This document shows, piece after piece, positions 7,799 to 17,262 of a stretch of 64,000 nt of DNA. The stretch is taken from positions 1-64,000 of the forward strand of contig NZ_LMTZ01000095.1 in NCBI RefSeq assembly GCF_001456025.1, in the 5' to 3' direction. Made by a program: the position numbers and the translations under genes. This DNA comes from Mastigocoleus testarum BC008 (lineage in GTDB: Bacteria; Cyanobacteriota; Cyanobacteriia; Cyanobacteriales; Nostocaceae). The notes under the pieces were generated by a model. The model searched no databases. It was not told the origin of the DNA and was given only the letters and a program-made list of their open reading frames with translations. Within the stretch, counting starts at the first letter, position 1, and each line of letters begins with the position of its first letter.

Positions 7799-10477
7799 AT
7801 GAAAAATATGTGGCGAGAATTAGTTTTTATATATAGACGCTATCTAAAAAGATGGATTGCAAGACTCTTAATAATGCTATTAACAGCATGTCTTGTGGTA
7901 ATCGAATCACCTGTTGGTGCGAATGTTCCTTCCAAGGGAAACTTATATAAAGGAAGATATCAAAACAGTAATTTGATTGTTAGTCAAGCAGATGTAGATA
8001 AACTTGCACAGCAAGGTCAAAAACTATATCAAACAGGAGATTTCGCTTCCGCAGTAAAATTATTACAGCAAGCAATTAATAAATTTGAATTATCTGGAGA
8101 CACCCTACATCAAGCAATCAGCTTGAGTAATCTTTCCTCAGCGTATCAAAAACTTGGATTGTGGGAAGATGCAGATTTGGCTGTTGCAACTAGCTTAAAT
8201 TTATTGCAAAGGTTAAATAGTTCATCAGAAAATTTAAGATACATCGCTAAAGCTTTAGATGTTCGAGGACATTTAGAGTTAGCTCGGGGACAGACACAAG
8301 TTGCACTTACAACTTGGAAAGAAGTAGGTGATATTTATAAATCCTTAGATGATACTTATAGTTTGATAAATAACCGTATTGGCCGGGCTCAAATTCTACA
8401 AATTTTAGGTCATTTTCGTCAAGCAAATCAAGTTTTAAATGGTTTAGAAGAAATTGTTAATAGTCAAGCAAATCCCATTTTAAAAGCTAAGCTATTACGC
8501 AGTTTAGGTAATATTGTAGCAGTGATTGACGACTTAAAAGAATCAAGCAGACTCTTAGAGTCAAGTTTAAAAAATGCTCAAGACTCAGGTTCAAATACAG
8601 AGATTAGTAAAACTTTATTAAGTCTGGCAAATTTAGCACGTATTCAACACAGAATGCCAGTAGCCGTAAACTATTATAAGCAAGCTATAGAAAGGTCTAA
8701 TAATTTTGATATACGTCTTCAATCTCAACTAAATTTACTCAGCTTACTTATCGATGTAAAACAATATCCTGATGTCTATTTATTAATATCTCAAATTCAG
8801 CCTGAATTAAATTATTTACCCATTAGTCGTCCGGGAGTTAATGCCAAAATTAATTTTGTGCATAGCCTAATTAAATTAAGCAGTGAAGCAGGAGAAAATA
8901 GGAAATTATTTAAATCAATATCTTCATCTAAACCTGCTCAAATATTAGCAAAAGCAATTAAAGATGCTCGAAAATTAAAAGATAGACGGATAGAATCCTA
9001 TGCAATTGGAACTTTGGGTGAATTATATAAACAAGATAAACGATTCTATGAAGCTGAAAAGTTAACGGAAAAAGCTTTATTTATTGCCCAAACTATTCAT
9101 GCATTAGATATTACTTATCAGTGGGAATGGCAAATGGGACTTTTACTTCAGCAGAATGGGAAAACTCAGGACGCGATCGCTCACTATAAAAATGCGATTG
9201 AAACTCTTCAAGGGTTACGTAAGGATTTAATTTCAATTAATACAGATATTCAATTTTCTTTCACTCAAAGTGTTGAACCAGTATATCGAGAATTATTAGA
9301 ATTACTCTTACAAGAAAAAGTACCTAATTCAGAAAATCTTAAGTTAGCTCGAAATACAATTGAATCACTACAATTAGCAGAACTTGATGATTTTTTCCGT
9401 TCTGCATGTTTAGAACCTTCAGAAATTGTTGATACATTAATCGAAAAACAGGATTTCCATAGTGCTGTTATCTATCCGATTATTTTGTCAAAAAGCTTAG
9501 ATGTAATTTTGAAGGTACCAGGTGAACCCGATTTACTTCATTATAAAACTGCCATCAATAAAGAAGAGTTGGAGAGTACTGTAGCTAAGCTTAGGGAATA
9601 TTTAAAAAATGTCACTCGTACCGCTGATGTCAAACGGTTATCGGGGAAAGTTTATCAATGGATGATTAAACCCTTTGAAACCGAACTAGCAAAGAGTGGA
9701 ATTAAAACCTTGGTTTTTGTCTTAGATGGAGAACTAAGAAATATTCCTATGTCCGTTCTGTACGATGGACAGCAAGATAAATATTTAATCGAAAAATATG
9801 CAATTACTATAACTCCTGGATTACAACTTTTAGATACTGAAATCCGACAGAAACTAGCACTAAATGTTTTGACAGGTGGAGTAGATCGAGAAATTTCCGT
9901 GGACGGTAAAACATTTCCTCCACTTACTAACGTTGAACGAGAACTAAAAAATATTCAGTCAGAAGTATCAAACAGTAAAATACTTGTTAATCAAAAATTT
10001 ACTGAAGTTAATTTACATAATCAATTACAAACCATTCCATTTTCAGTTGTTCATTTGGCGACCCACGGTGAGTTTAGTTCCGATCCACAAAATACCTTTA
10101 TTTTGACCTGGAATGAGTTACTAAAATCAAGAAAATTTGATAATCTTTTGAGGGAAACCAATGGATACAATAGCTTCCAAGACCCCAACAGTATCGATTT
10201 ACTTGTCCTTAGCGCTTGTCAGACAGCACAAGGTGATCGAAGAGCAGCTTTAGGATTAGCTGGGGTTGCTCTTAAGGCTGGTGCGAGATCTACGATCGCA
10301 ACACTATGGTCAGTGGATGATGAATCTACAGCCGATTTAATGAATAAATTTTATAGTGAATTAAAAACTGGAGTAAATAAAACCGAAGCGCTTCATCAGG
10401 CTCAATTAGCTACTTTGGATCGAGAAAAACGTCCTTATTTTTGGGCTCCTTTCGTTTTGATGGGTAATTGGCTTTGA
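7799..10477 (+). CDS. TPR-CHAT protein (caspase-like protease family), first paralog
   Basis: The protein has 892 residues from ATG 7799. A hydrophobic segment at about residues 21-42 (WIARLLIMLLTACLVVIES) suggests export or a membrane anchor. Residues 60-510 are TPR-like helical repeats (LAQQGQKLYQTGDFASAVKL is the first). The C-terminal CHAT domain, about 560-892, has the catalytic dyad His756 in VVHLATHGEF and Cys807 in LLVLSACQTAQGD, and ends in YFWAPFVLMGNWL. CHAT proteins are clan CD cysteine peptidases related to separase and caspases. The protein has the same layout as 17467-20070. Its target is unknown; other CHAT enzymes cleave specific partners. Confidence 0.92.
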   Translation: MKNMWRELVFIYRRYLKRWIARLLIMLLTACLVVIESPVGANVPSKGNLYKGRYQNSNLIVSQADVDKLAQQGQKLYQTGDFASAVKLLQQAINKFELSGDTLHQAISLSNLSSAYQKLGLWEDADLAVATSLNLLQRLNSSSENLRYIAKALDVRGHLELARGQTQVALTTWKEVGDIYKSLDDTYSLINNRIGRAQILQILGHFRQANQVLNGLEEIVNSQANPILKAKLLRSLGNIVAVIDDLKESSRLLESSLKNAQDSGSNTEISKTLLSLANLARIQHRMPVAVNYYKQAIERSNNFDIRLQSQLNLLSLLIDVKQYPDVYLLISQIQPELNYLPISRPGVNAKINFVHSLIKLSSEAGENRKLFKSISSSKPAQILAKAIKDARKLKDRRIESYAIGTLGELYKQDKRFYEAEKLTEKALFIAQTIHALDITYQWEWQMGLLLQQNGKTQDAIAHYKNAIETLQGLRKDLISINTDIQFSFTQSVEPVYRELLELLLQEKVPNSENLKLARNTIESLQLAELDDFFRSACLEPSEIVDTLIEKQDFHSAVIYPIILSKSLDVILKVPGEPDLLHYKTAINKEELESTVAKLREYLKNVTRTADVKRLSGKVYQWMIKPFETELAKSGIKTLVFVLDGELRNIPMSVLYDGQQDKYLIEKYAITITPGLQLLDTEIRQKLALNVLTGGVDREISVDGKTFPPLTNVERELKNIQSEVSNSKILVNQKFTEVNLHNQLQTIPFSVVHLATHGEFSSDPQNTFILTWNELLKSRKFDNLLRETNGYNSFQDPNSIDLLVLSACQTAQGDRRAALGLAGVALKAGARSTIATLWSVDDESTADLMNKFYSELKTGVNKTEALHQAQLATLDREKRPYFWAPFVLMGNWL

Positions 10478-10568
10478 TGGTGTTGGAATATTCAATTGGT
10501 TGACAGTTAAATGTAAACTATCAGCTGTCAGCCATTATTAATGATTCATTATTAAGGACTTTATTCCA

Positions 10569-11450
10569 ATGTCCACAACACCAACTCCTCGTCAAATTTT
10601 AGAAACTCTACTCCCCCATCTCAGAGTTGCAGCTGGTTATGCTCGTTTTCTCCAACCAAAAATTGCTGCACTTCCCGATAAGGACACCACAGATGGTAAC
10701 TTTTTTGCTGCAGCACTCACTGATGCAGATTTAGCAATTCAGAATTTTGTGGAAGTCGCAATGTTAGGTAGTTTCCCAAATACTAGATTTTATGGCGAAG
10801 AATACCAGAGTTCTCCTAATACTGGGTACTTCCGTGCAATTGATTTAGGAGAGCAAGATGACTATTTAGTAACTCTTGACCCAATTGATGGTACTAAATA
10901 TTACATGGATGGGCATTCTAATTATCAAATCATTCTCACCGTGTTGAATGCAGATGATTATGAAGCGGTACTAGCAATTTCCCCTGCACAGAATATTTAT
11001 TTCTATGCTTTGAGGGGTGAAGGTGCTTTTAAGGGTCAGCTTGACATGAGTTTAGAAGAATGTTCTCCCCTGACGGTAAGCTCAAATCCCGAACCAACTA
11101 TATTGTTGGGAACGAAAATGGGCGCGTTAGCACCAACACTTAAAAACAAATATCAAGTAATAGATCCCAATGTTGATTATTCAAGCTCTGTGCAAGTTCC
11201 CAACTTGAATGGTATGTTCGTTGGTCTATTAAGTGGAACAGTGAAACAAAGCGGTCAATTTATTGATGGTGGAGCATTGGCTTTTTTAGCAAGGGAAGCA
11301 GGTTTTATTGTTACGACTTTAGATGGTTCGCCTTTACCTCCTTTGCATACCTGTAAAAATTATTGTTTACCTGGGTTAGTAATTGCTACTTCTAAAACAG
11401 TTCATCAAGATTTACTTGAAGCCACAAGCATAGTACAAATGCGATCTTAA
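10569..11450 (+). CDS. Inositol monophosphatase / CysQ-family phosphatase
   Basis: The protein has 293 residues. Metal-binding signatures of the Mg-dependent, Li-sensitive phosphatase superfamily are visible: DADLAIQNF early on, FYGEEYQSS (Glu of motif 1), and LDPIDGTKYYMDG (the DPIDGT motif, about residues 103-108). The late motif is DGGALAFLAREAG instead of the usual WDxAAG. Possible substrates are inositol phosphates, fructose bisphosphate or 3'-phosphoadenosine 5'-phosphate, and sequence alone does not decide. It follows the CHAT gene by 91 bp on the same strand, so co-transcription is possible but not implied by function. Confidence 0.85.
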   Translation: MSTTPTPRQILETLLPHLRVAAGYARFLQPKIAALPDKDTTDGNFFAAALTDADLAIQNFVEVAMLGSFPNTRFYGEEYQSSPNTGYFRAIDLGEQDDYLVTLDPIDGTKYYMDGHSNYQIILTVLNADDYEAVLAISPAQNIYFYALRGEGAFKGQLDMSLEECSPLTVSSNPEPTILLGTKMGALAPTLKNKYQVIDPNVDYSSSVQVPNLNGMFVGLLSGTVKQSGQFIDGGALAFLAREAGFIVTTLDGSPLPPLHTCKNYCLPGLVIATSKTVHQDLLEATSIVQMRS

Positions 11451-11486
11451 TTAATAAAATTAATCGGGGGAATTTTCTTTTTTTTT

Positions 11487-11542
11487 GTTACCCATTACCA
11501 ATTACCCATTACCAATTACCAATTACCAATTACCCATTACCA
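11487..11542. repeat. Heptameric tandem repeat (STRR, TTACCAA/TTACCCA)
   Basis: A tract of 7-bp units alternating ACCAATT and ACCCATT. It ends directly at the ATG of the S4 gene at 11543, so no purine-rich ribosome-binding site is present upstream of that start. Confidence 0.9.
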
Positions 11543-11770
11543 ATGAACGATCAAAACATAATTAAACTCGACCAATTCTTGAAACTCATAGGTGTAGCCT
11601 CAACTGGAGGACAAGCCAAAATGATGATTTTTGATGGTGCTGTCAAAGTAAATGATGTCGTTGAAACCCGGAGAGGAAGAAAATTAGTATCGGGTGATAA
11701 GGTAACAGTGAAGCAAGAAATTTCTATTAATGGTGTTACCTCATTTGATGTGGCGAGTTTTATCAATTAA
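11543..11770 (+). CDS. S4-domain RNA-binding protein (YbcJ-like)
   Basis: The protein has 75 residues, essentially one S4 domain: IIKLDQFLKLIGVASTGGQA, then KMMIFDGAVKVNDVVETRRG and RKLVSGDKVTV. The pattern matches the YbcJ/RlbA-type stand-alone S4 proteins, which bind structured RNA. Their role is poorly defined, though a ribosome link is suspected. The start ATG is immediately preceded by a heptamer repeat tract with no Shine-Dalgarno sequence. A second tract (TTACTTA units) begins just after the stop. The gene is thus flanked on both sides by STRRs, yet its reading frame is intact. Confidence 0.85.
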   Translation: MNDQNIIKLDQFLKLIGVASTGGQAKMMIFDGAVKVNDVVETRRGRKLVSGDKVTVKQEISINGVTSFDVASFIN

Positions 11771-11785
11771 AGGAATGTAAAAACT

Positions 11786-11826
11786 TCTTACTTATTACTT
11801 ATTACTTATTACTTATTACTTATTAC
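11786..11826. repeat. Heptameric tandem repeat (STRR, TTACTTA)
   Basis: About five to six copies of a TTACTTA unit between the convergent S4 and DUF4342 genes. The stop codon of the DUF4342 gene (11825-11823) lies inside the last unit. Confidence 0.9.
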
Positions 11827-12077
11827 TCGTCTACCTTCTCGAAGACGATTGTACTATGGGTTACTAGGGCTGCGATCGCGCCGATAGCAGCCAATTGAGG
11901 TGCAAGCAAAGCCCCAACAACTCCCAAGGTCAGAGGTATGTCGATTAAGGTTTTGCCATCCTCGTTCTTGATAATGATACGGCGTATGTTACCTTTACGG
12001 ACTAACTCCTTGATTTGGCTCAGAAGTTTATCACCACTTACTTTTAACTCTTGGGTATGGATTTTTTTTTCGCTCAT
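11823..12077 (-). CDS. DUF4342 protein
   Basis: The protein has 84 residues from ATG 12077. The N-terminal half is charged: ELKVSGDKLLSQIKELVRKG, then NIRRIIIKNEDGKTLIDIPL. The second half is a hydrophobic segment, LGVVGALLAPQLAAIGAIAA, then ALVTHSTIVFEKVDE. This is the DUF4342 pattern: a small protein with a UBA-like helix joined to a glycine/alanine-rich hydrophobic hairpin. No biochemical function is established. The stop codon falls within an STRR tract. Confidence 0.8.
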   Translation of the reverse strand: MSEKKIHTQELKVSGDKLLSQIKELVRKGNIRRIIIKNEDGKTLIDIPLTLGVVGALLAPQLAAIGAIAALVTHSTIVFEKVDE

Positions 12078-12179
12078 TTCAATGTTCTTCAGCTCAATAT
12101 CACTAATATAACAATCCTAAATGACAGCCGAAATCAAACCCCTTGAAATCAAACACCCGCGAGAAGCAACATCCCCAAA

Positions 12180-13166
12180 TCAAATCTTAGGAGAGCTAAG
12201 TCCACCTAATAAAATCAACCACCATGGTATTTTCAAATCGGGAATCAGCGACGAATAATTTCTAAGTGCTGGTAACGCAGAAGGTAGTACAAAGCGAAGA
12301 GAACGGAGCGATGCAGGAAGATTTCCATCCCGATCTGCTATTCCATAATGCTTAGCTAGTTCGGCGACAATTTGTACCCGTCCGGTGTGACGCATTATAT
12401 TTGCATTTGGTTCGGAAGCCAGCATAGCGATCGCTCGTCCTGTTAGTAGAGGAGTTTCCCAATTGTAGCGATCGCCAAATATTCTACTTTGAGGGTCGCT
12501 CATATTTTTCTCTTTAATTTCATTGGCAATGCTGGAAATATGCTCTGTACCAACAATACCAGGCCAAATTGAAATGGAAGCGACATTATAGGATTTTAAT
12601 TCGACAGCCATATCAGCAGCTAAGCGATCGCATGCAGCTTTTCCCGCACCATATGCTGCACCAAAGATATAAGACATCCCACCCCAAGAGGAAATAGTGC
12701 AAATCAAACCTGAGAGATTTTTAGTCATCATCCGAGCAGCAAAAATACTGGCGACGTAGTGACTGCGAAGACCAACGTTATTTCCTGCATCCCATAAATT
12801 TGGTTCGCAATCCCAAAATGGTTTTCCTTGAGCGTCTCTCAATGCTCTGACGCCGGAATAAGCATTATTGACCAATAGATCTAATTGTCCACTTTGCTCG
12901 TCCTGAATGCGTTCGAATAGTAAGCGCACCTGCTCGTCATCGCTATGGTCTACTCGAATGGGAATGCAAACACCACCGGCAGACTCAACTGCTGCTTGGG
13001 TATCATTCAAAGTACCTGAGATATCGCCATCGGAATCAGAATCACTGAGGCTGCGTCCTGTAATGTAAACAGTTGCGCCTGCTTCACCCAGCCCAATTGC
13101 AATTCCTTTTCCAATTCCCCGCGTAGCACCTGTCACTAGTGCGACTTTACCTTCAAGATTTTTCAC
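12180..13166 (-). CDS. Short-chain dehydrogenase/reductase (DHRS1-like)
   Basis: The protein has 328 residues, apparently from GTG 13166. It is a classical Rossmann SDR: cofactor loop TGATRGIG at residues 12-19, NNAYSG at about 100-105, catalytic Ser159/160 in CTISSWGG, and the YxxxK pair Tyr172/Lys176 in YGAGK. It is longer than most SDRs (about 250), with a C-terminal extension ending in a hydrophobic segment, ending WWLILLGGLSSPKI. The layout and the start VALVTGATRGIGKGIA resemble the DHRS1 subfamily. TGR after the second strand (VYITGR) suggests NADP preference. The substrate is unknown. Confidence 0.9.
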   Translation of the reverse strand: MKNLEGKVALVTGATRGIGKGIAIGLGEAGATVYITGRSLSDSDSDGDISGTLNDTQAAVESAGGVCIPIRVDHSDDEQVRLLFERIQDEQSGQLDLLVNNAYSGVRALRDAQGKPFWDCEPNLWDAGNNVGLRSHYVASIFAARMMTKNLSGLICTISSWGGMSYIFGAAYGAGKAACDRLAADMAVELKSYNVASISIWPGIVGTEHISSIANEIKEKNMSDPQSRIFGDRYNWETPLLTGRAIAMLASEPNANIMRHTGRVQIVAELAKHYGIADRDGNLPASLRSLRFVLPSALPALRNYSSLIPDLKIPWWLILLGGLSSPKI

Positions 13167-13978
13167 TTGTGCTTTTCTAGCTGCTTAATCATATGTCTGT
13201 CTCATATATATTAGACTTCTTTGGGAAAATATACCTTAAATATAAGGTTTTATATGCTAAATTTTGAGGTATTCTAGATAATATGGGATTGTTTTTGTTA
13301 ATACCAACGTGTAAAGATTCATTGCGAATAAAGCAGGTAGTTTGAAAGTGGTGATAAATTAATAATTGAAGCTTGAGAAGCTTCCCTGGCAGAGACAACA
13401 GCCAACGTTGTTTAGTTCAAATTAGTTAAGAGGTAAAAAAGCTGTTTCATCATCTGTCTCGTAACCCAACTGCAACACCCGACGCGAAAACTTATATTTC
13501 CTCATGTTGTTGAATAGGGGGCAATACAACTGGATTATAACTCTATTTCTAGGTTTAAGTTATTCATTCAGTGCAACCCCATTTATAAGGATTAGAAAGA
13601 GGAAATTACTAAGTGATTAGTAGCTTGGGTGTTGTTGTTTTAAAATTTAGTTTATAAAGATAAAAATTTAGTTATTAGAGCTAATCGCATCAATAATATT
13701 ACAGCTTTAATCGACAAATTTAGTTAATAAATTCTATTATTATTAATTTAATTTGGATTCCAAAATATTCAAGTTATTAATCTTTATAGTAGTTCGAAAT
13801 ATACTCGGTATTCATAGGAAATACTTCACTGATTTGTGTTGTTGTAGCTCACACCTATGCCTACCGTAAAATTTCTGTTGCCTGTTTCCTGTTCTTTCTA
13901 CTCCATATCTAACTTAATGTTTATTATTAGTAGATTTTGGGAATTCTGGAACTGTAGCGCACAGACGGAAATTTATTC
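13167..13978. other. Long intergenic region upstream of the cyclase
   Basis: About 810 AT-rich bases between the divergent SDR and cyclase genes. I find no credible ORF (the open frame at 13189-13398 on the minus strand is low-complexity) and no recognisable repeat family. It presumably contains both promoters. Confidence 0.5.
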
Positions 13979-16180
13979 ATGTGGGTGAGCCTAAAAGAGT
14001 TAATGTGGCAATGGCGCGGTGTTTTAATTGCTTCTCCTAGTGTTGCTTTGTTATTGATTGGATTGCGCTTGGCTGGGTTGCTACAATCTTTGGAATTGGC
14101 TGCTTGGGATCAATTTTTTCGCTTGCGCCCCTCAGAAACAGTTGATTCGCCCATTACAATTGTTGAGATGAACGAATCAGATATACGAAAGCTAGGATGG
14201 CCTTTATCAGATGCAAAGCTTGCTCGTTTATTATCGGTCATTAAACAACATAAACCTAGAGTTATTGGACTTGATTTTTACCGCGATTTACCAGTAGAAC
14301 CTGGATTCGAGGAGCTAGAAAAGGTTTTTGCATCCACGCCAAATTTATTTGCAATTCATAAGGTGATAGGTAGTACCGTTGGTTTCGGAGTAAATCCACC
14401 AACAAAGTTAAGGGAGTTAGGGCAGGTAAGTGCTTCTGATATAGTGGTAGACCAAGATGGTAGAGTAAGAAGAAATTTATTATCTGTTGAAAATAAAGAT
14501 GGCGAAATTACTTTGGGTTTGGGAACGCAGTTAGCTTTAAGTTATCTGGAAGCCGAGGGGATTAGTTTAGAAATTATTGACGAACAAGCTAGTAAACTCA
14601 AACTTGGTAAAGGAATTTTTATTGAATTAGATGAAAATGATGGTGGTTATATCAGAAATGATATTGGTGGTTATCAGATATTAGCTAACTTCCACAATCT
14701 TCGTGCTGGTTTTCCCACAATTTCCATGAGTCAGGTTTTAGAAGGGAAAATAACAGCTAAATTTATTCGCGATCGCATAGTTTTAATTGGACCAACTGCT
14801 GAAAGCCTGGGGGATTTTTTTTATACTCCCTATCGCGACAGGAGTAGTGGAGTTTCAATTCACGCTGATATTGCTAGTCAAATAATTAGCGCAGCTAAAG
14901 AAGGTCGTCCGCAAATTCAGGTGTGGTCTGACACCTATGAATACTTATGGATTGCAATCTGGTCATTGGTCGGAGCTACATTAAGTTGGGCGCAGCGCTA
15001 CAAAAAACAAACTCGTTGGTCCCATCTGTCTAGTAGCTTGATTATTTTATTATTGGGGACTTGTTTGCTTGGTGGAAGTTATTTAGCTTTCTGGAAAGCA
15101 GCGCTGTGGATTCCTGTTGTCCCAGGATTTTTAGCTTTATTTGGTGGTGCGACTACCGTTACAGGAATCGTTGCTCGCGACTCATCAAAAATGCGGCAAA
15201 CTTTTGGTCGTTATCTCACAAATGAGGTGGTTGCAACTTTGTTGGAAACATCAGAAGGTTTAAAAATTGGCGGAGAAAAGAAACATGTGACAGTTTTAAT
15301 TTCTGATTTGCGAGGATTTTCCGCTATGTCGGAACAGGTTTCTCCAGAAAAAGTATTAGAGATTATCAATCTGTATTTGGCAGAAATGACTGATACTATC
15401 AACCACTACAAAGGTACGATTAACGATTTTATGGGCGATGGTATCTTTGTGATGTTTGGTGCACCGGTTTCATTTGCAGATAATGCACAACGCGCTGTCA
15501 GCTGCGCCATTTCTATGCAGTTAGCAATGGATGGAATCAATCAAAAATTATTACAAATGCAATTACCACCTTTGGAAATGGGTATTGGTATCCATTCAGG
15601 GGAAGTATTAGCGGGAAGTATTGGTTCTTATCAGCGCGCTAAGTACACTGTCATGGGTAGTAATGTTAACCTTGCAGCTCGGATTGAAACTTATACCGTC
15701 GGTGGACAGATACTTGTATCTCAAGAGACTCTCGACGCAGTGGGAGAAATTATGCGGATTTCTGGAGAATTGCAGGTACAGCCTAAAGGATTCACCAATC
15801 CAATTACAATTTATGAGGTGGAGGGAATTGGTGGTAAGTACAACTTGTTTTTGCAAGATAAAAAAGAATCTCTCAAAGTTTTAGCAACCAAGATACTTGT
15901 AAAATATCGAGTGACTCAAGGAAAACATATTTCCGATAAAGTGTTGCAAGGTTGGTTAGTCAAATTATCGTTGGATAGTGCTGACATATGCACGGGAGAA
16001 CCATTACAAGTTCTCAGCAATCTTCGGGTTCAACTTGCGACAGATGACGAAAAATTAAATCATCAACAAATATATGCCAAAGTAGTTAAAGTATTGGATG
16101 AAAAGCAAAACTATTTTCGTCTTCGTTTTACTGCATTACCTACAGATATTAAAGTTTGCTTTCAAGATTTGTGTGAATGA
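13979..16180 (+). CDS. CHASE2-domain class III nucleotide cyclase
   Basis: The protein has 733 residues. An N-terminal membrane segment (about 14-34) precedes an extracytoplasmic CHASE2 sensor (about 40-300: ITIVEMNESDIRKLGWPLSD, VIGLDFYRDLPVEPG, IRDRIVLIGPTAESLGDFFY). Three membrane helices follow (about 320-400), then the catalytic domain with metal-binding Asp443 (LISDLRGF) and Asp487 (FMGDGIFVMFGAP), and the transition-state Asn/Arg in NVNLAARIE. About 130 residues of unassigned sequence trail it. The usual adenine-selecting Lys position reads Asp (INDFMGD) and its partner position reads Ser (VMGSNVN), so the nucleotide product is uncertain. DUF928 and CHAT genes lie just downstream on the other strand. 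Confidence 0.9.
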   Translation: MWVSLKELMWQWRGVLIASPSVALLLIGLRLAGLLQSLELAAWDQFFRLRPSETVDSPITIVEMNESDIRKLGWPLSDAKLARLLSVIKQHKPRVIGLDFYRDLPVEPGFEELEKVFASTPNLFAIHKVIGSTVGFGVNPPTKLRELGQVSASDIVVDQDGRVRRNLLSVENKDGEITLGLGTQLALSYLEAEGISLEIIDEQASKLKLGKGIFIELDENDGGYIRNDIGGYQILANFHNLRAGFPTISMSQVLEGKITAKFIRDRIVLIGPTAESLGDFFYTPYRDRSSGVSIHADIASQIISAAKEGRPQIQVWSDTYEYLWIAIWSLVGATLSWAQRYKKQTRWSHLSSSLIILLLGTCLLGGSYLAFWKAALWIPVVPGFLALFGGATTVTGIVARDSSKMRQTFGRYLTNEVVATLLETSEGLKIGGEKKHVTVLISDLRGFSAMSEQVSPEKVLEIINLYLAEMTDTINHYKGTINDFMGDGIFVMFGAPVSFADNAQRAVSCAISMQLAMDGINQKLLQMQLPPLEMGIGIHSGEVLAGSIGSYQRAKYTVMGSNVNLAARIETYTVGGQILVSQETLDAVGEIMRISGELQVQPKGFTNPITIYEVEGIGGKYNLFLQDKKESLKVLATKILVKYRVTQGKHISDKVLQGWLVKLSLDSADICTGEPLQVLSNLRVQLATDDEKLNHQQIYAKVVKVLDEKQNYFRLRFTALPTDIKVCFQDLCE

Positions 16181-16215
16181 TATAGGATTCCTACAAATAT
16201 GAATTTATCACATGG

Positions 16216-16260
16216 TTTGTAGTTGTGCTTTAGCGCTGAAGCGCAACTACAAGCATTTTT
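16216..16260. terminator. Hairpin after the cyclase gene, probable terminator
   Basis: A 15-bp imperfect stem (16216-16230 with 16239-16253, TTTGTAGTTGTGCTT against AAGCGCAACTACAAG) with an 8-base loop, followed by CATTTTT. It lies between the convergent cyclase and DUF928 genes. The stem is a relative of the GTAGTAGCGCTTTAGCGC repeat used in the MITE-like elements. Confidence 0.5.
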
Positions 16261-16288
16261 ACAAGTAATTAGGCAAACCTGATATTAT

Positions 16289-17092
16289 TTATTGGATCCC
16301 TTTATGTTGTAATGGAGTCTTAGCGATCGCATCTAAACCAACAGATTCCAGTAAGCTTTCCCAAGCTGTAGCAATTTCCAAATTCTCTGGTTGAGAAACT
16401 TTGAGTGCAGCGAGATTCGATACAGCCTCAAACCAATATCCGGATTCGCTATAAAGTATAACTTGTTCCAAAGATTTTGGTTTATCTAGCTGATTTGTCA
16501 ATTTAGAATTGGGTGAAATTCGGCGTACTAATCCTTCTACAAAAGGGTTTTTAGGACCAGTTTGTTGACAAACTATTGATATTACAAATCGGTAATCTTG
16601 ATCTATTTCTAACCCTGGCTCTGTTTTAGCTAAGGTAAAACTAATAATTTCTGGAGTATTTGCTACATTTACTTCCGTTTGATAAATTCCCTCTCCTTCC
16701 TCATTTTCTAAAGTGAATTCCACAGCTTTGGCTGAAGTTGGAGGGATATAAACCATAAAACTTGGGTGACTTGATGCTGTTAATCCCAGTTTTGAGGATG
16801 GTAATAATGGTACTAAAGTTTTATCAATAGTTTGACTTTTAACTCCAAGAGAACTTATTTCCTCTGACGCTTCGCACATACCGTTATCCCGTCTACCACC
16901 TCCAACCGTCACTTTAGGTTTTCTTTCACCTTTACGAGGTTTAAAGGTTACTTTTGACTGCTTATTGGTAGTTTTTTCAGAAGTAGCACCCTGTGCTTGA
17001 GCTTGTCCTATACTGTTGGGAATAGAACCGCATTGCAGTGACATCGTGGTTGCAAACAGTACAAGCAAGCGAGTGATTCCGATCTGATTCAT
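16289..17092 (-). CDS. DUF928 protein, exported
   Basis: The protein has 267 residues from ATG 17092. Residues 1-33 form a signal peptide (LLVLFATTMSLQCGSI, then AQAQG). After a basic linker the DUF928 domain follows: GGGRRDNGMC at about 65-74, LVPLLPSSKLGLTASSHPSF, then VYIPPTSAKAVEFTLENEEG, then DYRFVISIVCQQTGP. DUF928 is a cyanobacterial periplasmic family without an assigned activity. It is frequently found beside CHASE2-cyclase and TPR-CHAT genes, as here: the cyclase is convergent and the CHAT gene upstream on the same strand. Confidence 0.88.
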   Translation of the reverse strand: MNQIGITRLLVLFATTMSLQCGSIPNSIGQAQAQGATSEKTTNKQSKVTFKPRKGERKPKVTVGGGRRDNGMCEASEEISSLGVKSQTIDKTLVPLLPSSKLGLTASSHPSFMVYIPPTSAKAVEFTLENEEGEGIYQTEVNVANTPEIISFTLAKTEPGLEIDQDYRFVISIVCQQTGPKNPFVEGLVRRISPNSKLTNQLDKPKSLEQVILYSESGYWFEAVSNLAALKVSQPENLEIATAWESLLESVGLDAIAKTPLQHKGIQ

Positions 17093-17262
17093 ATTAAATT
17101 TATATTTAAATTTGTGTTGCTATATAGCCGTCCAAGAACATAATTCCCAGAATTAAGAAATAGATCACAGATGTAGAAATTATCAACAACTAAATTTCAT
17201 CAATGTAGCTTTAGTTATGAATATTCCTTATTTTTCATTCCCAAACTTCTTATTTTTAGTTA

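Noticed and set aside
13189..13398. 69-residue minus-strand ORF upstream of the SDR gene
   Set aside because: No motif, no clear start signal and AT-driven composition; it is probably part of the intergenic region.
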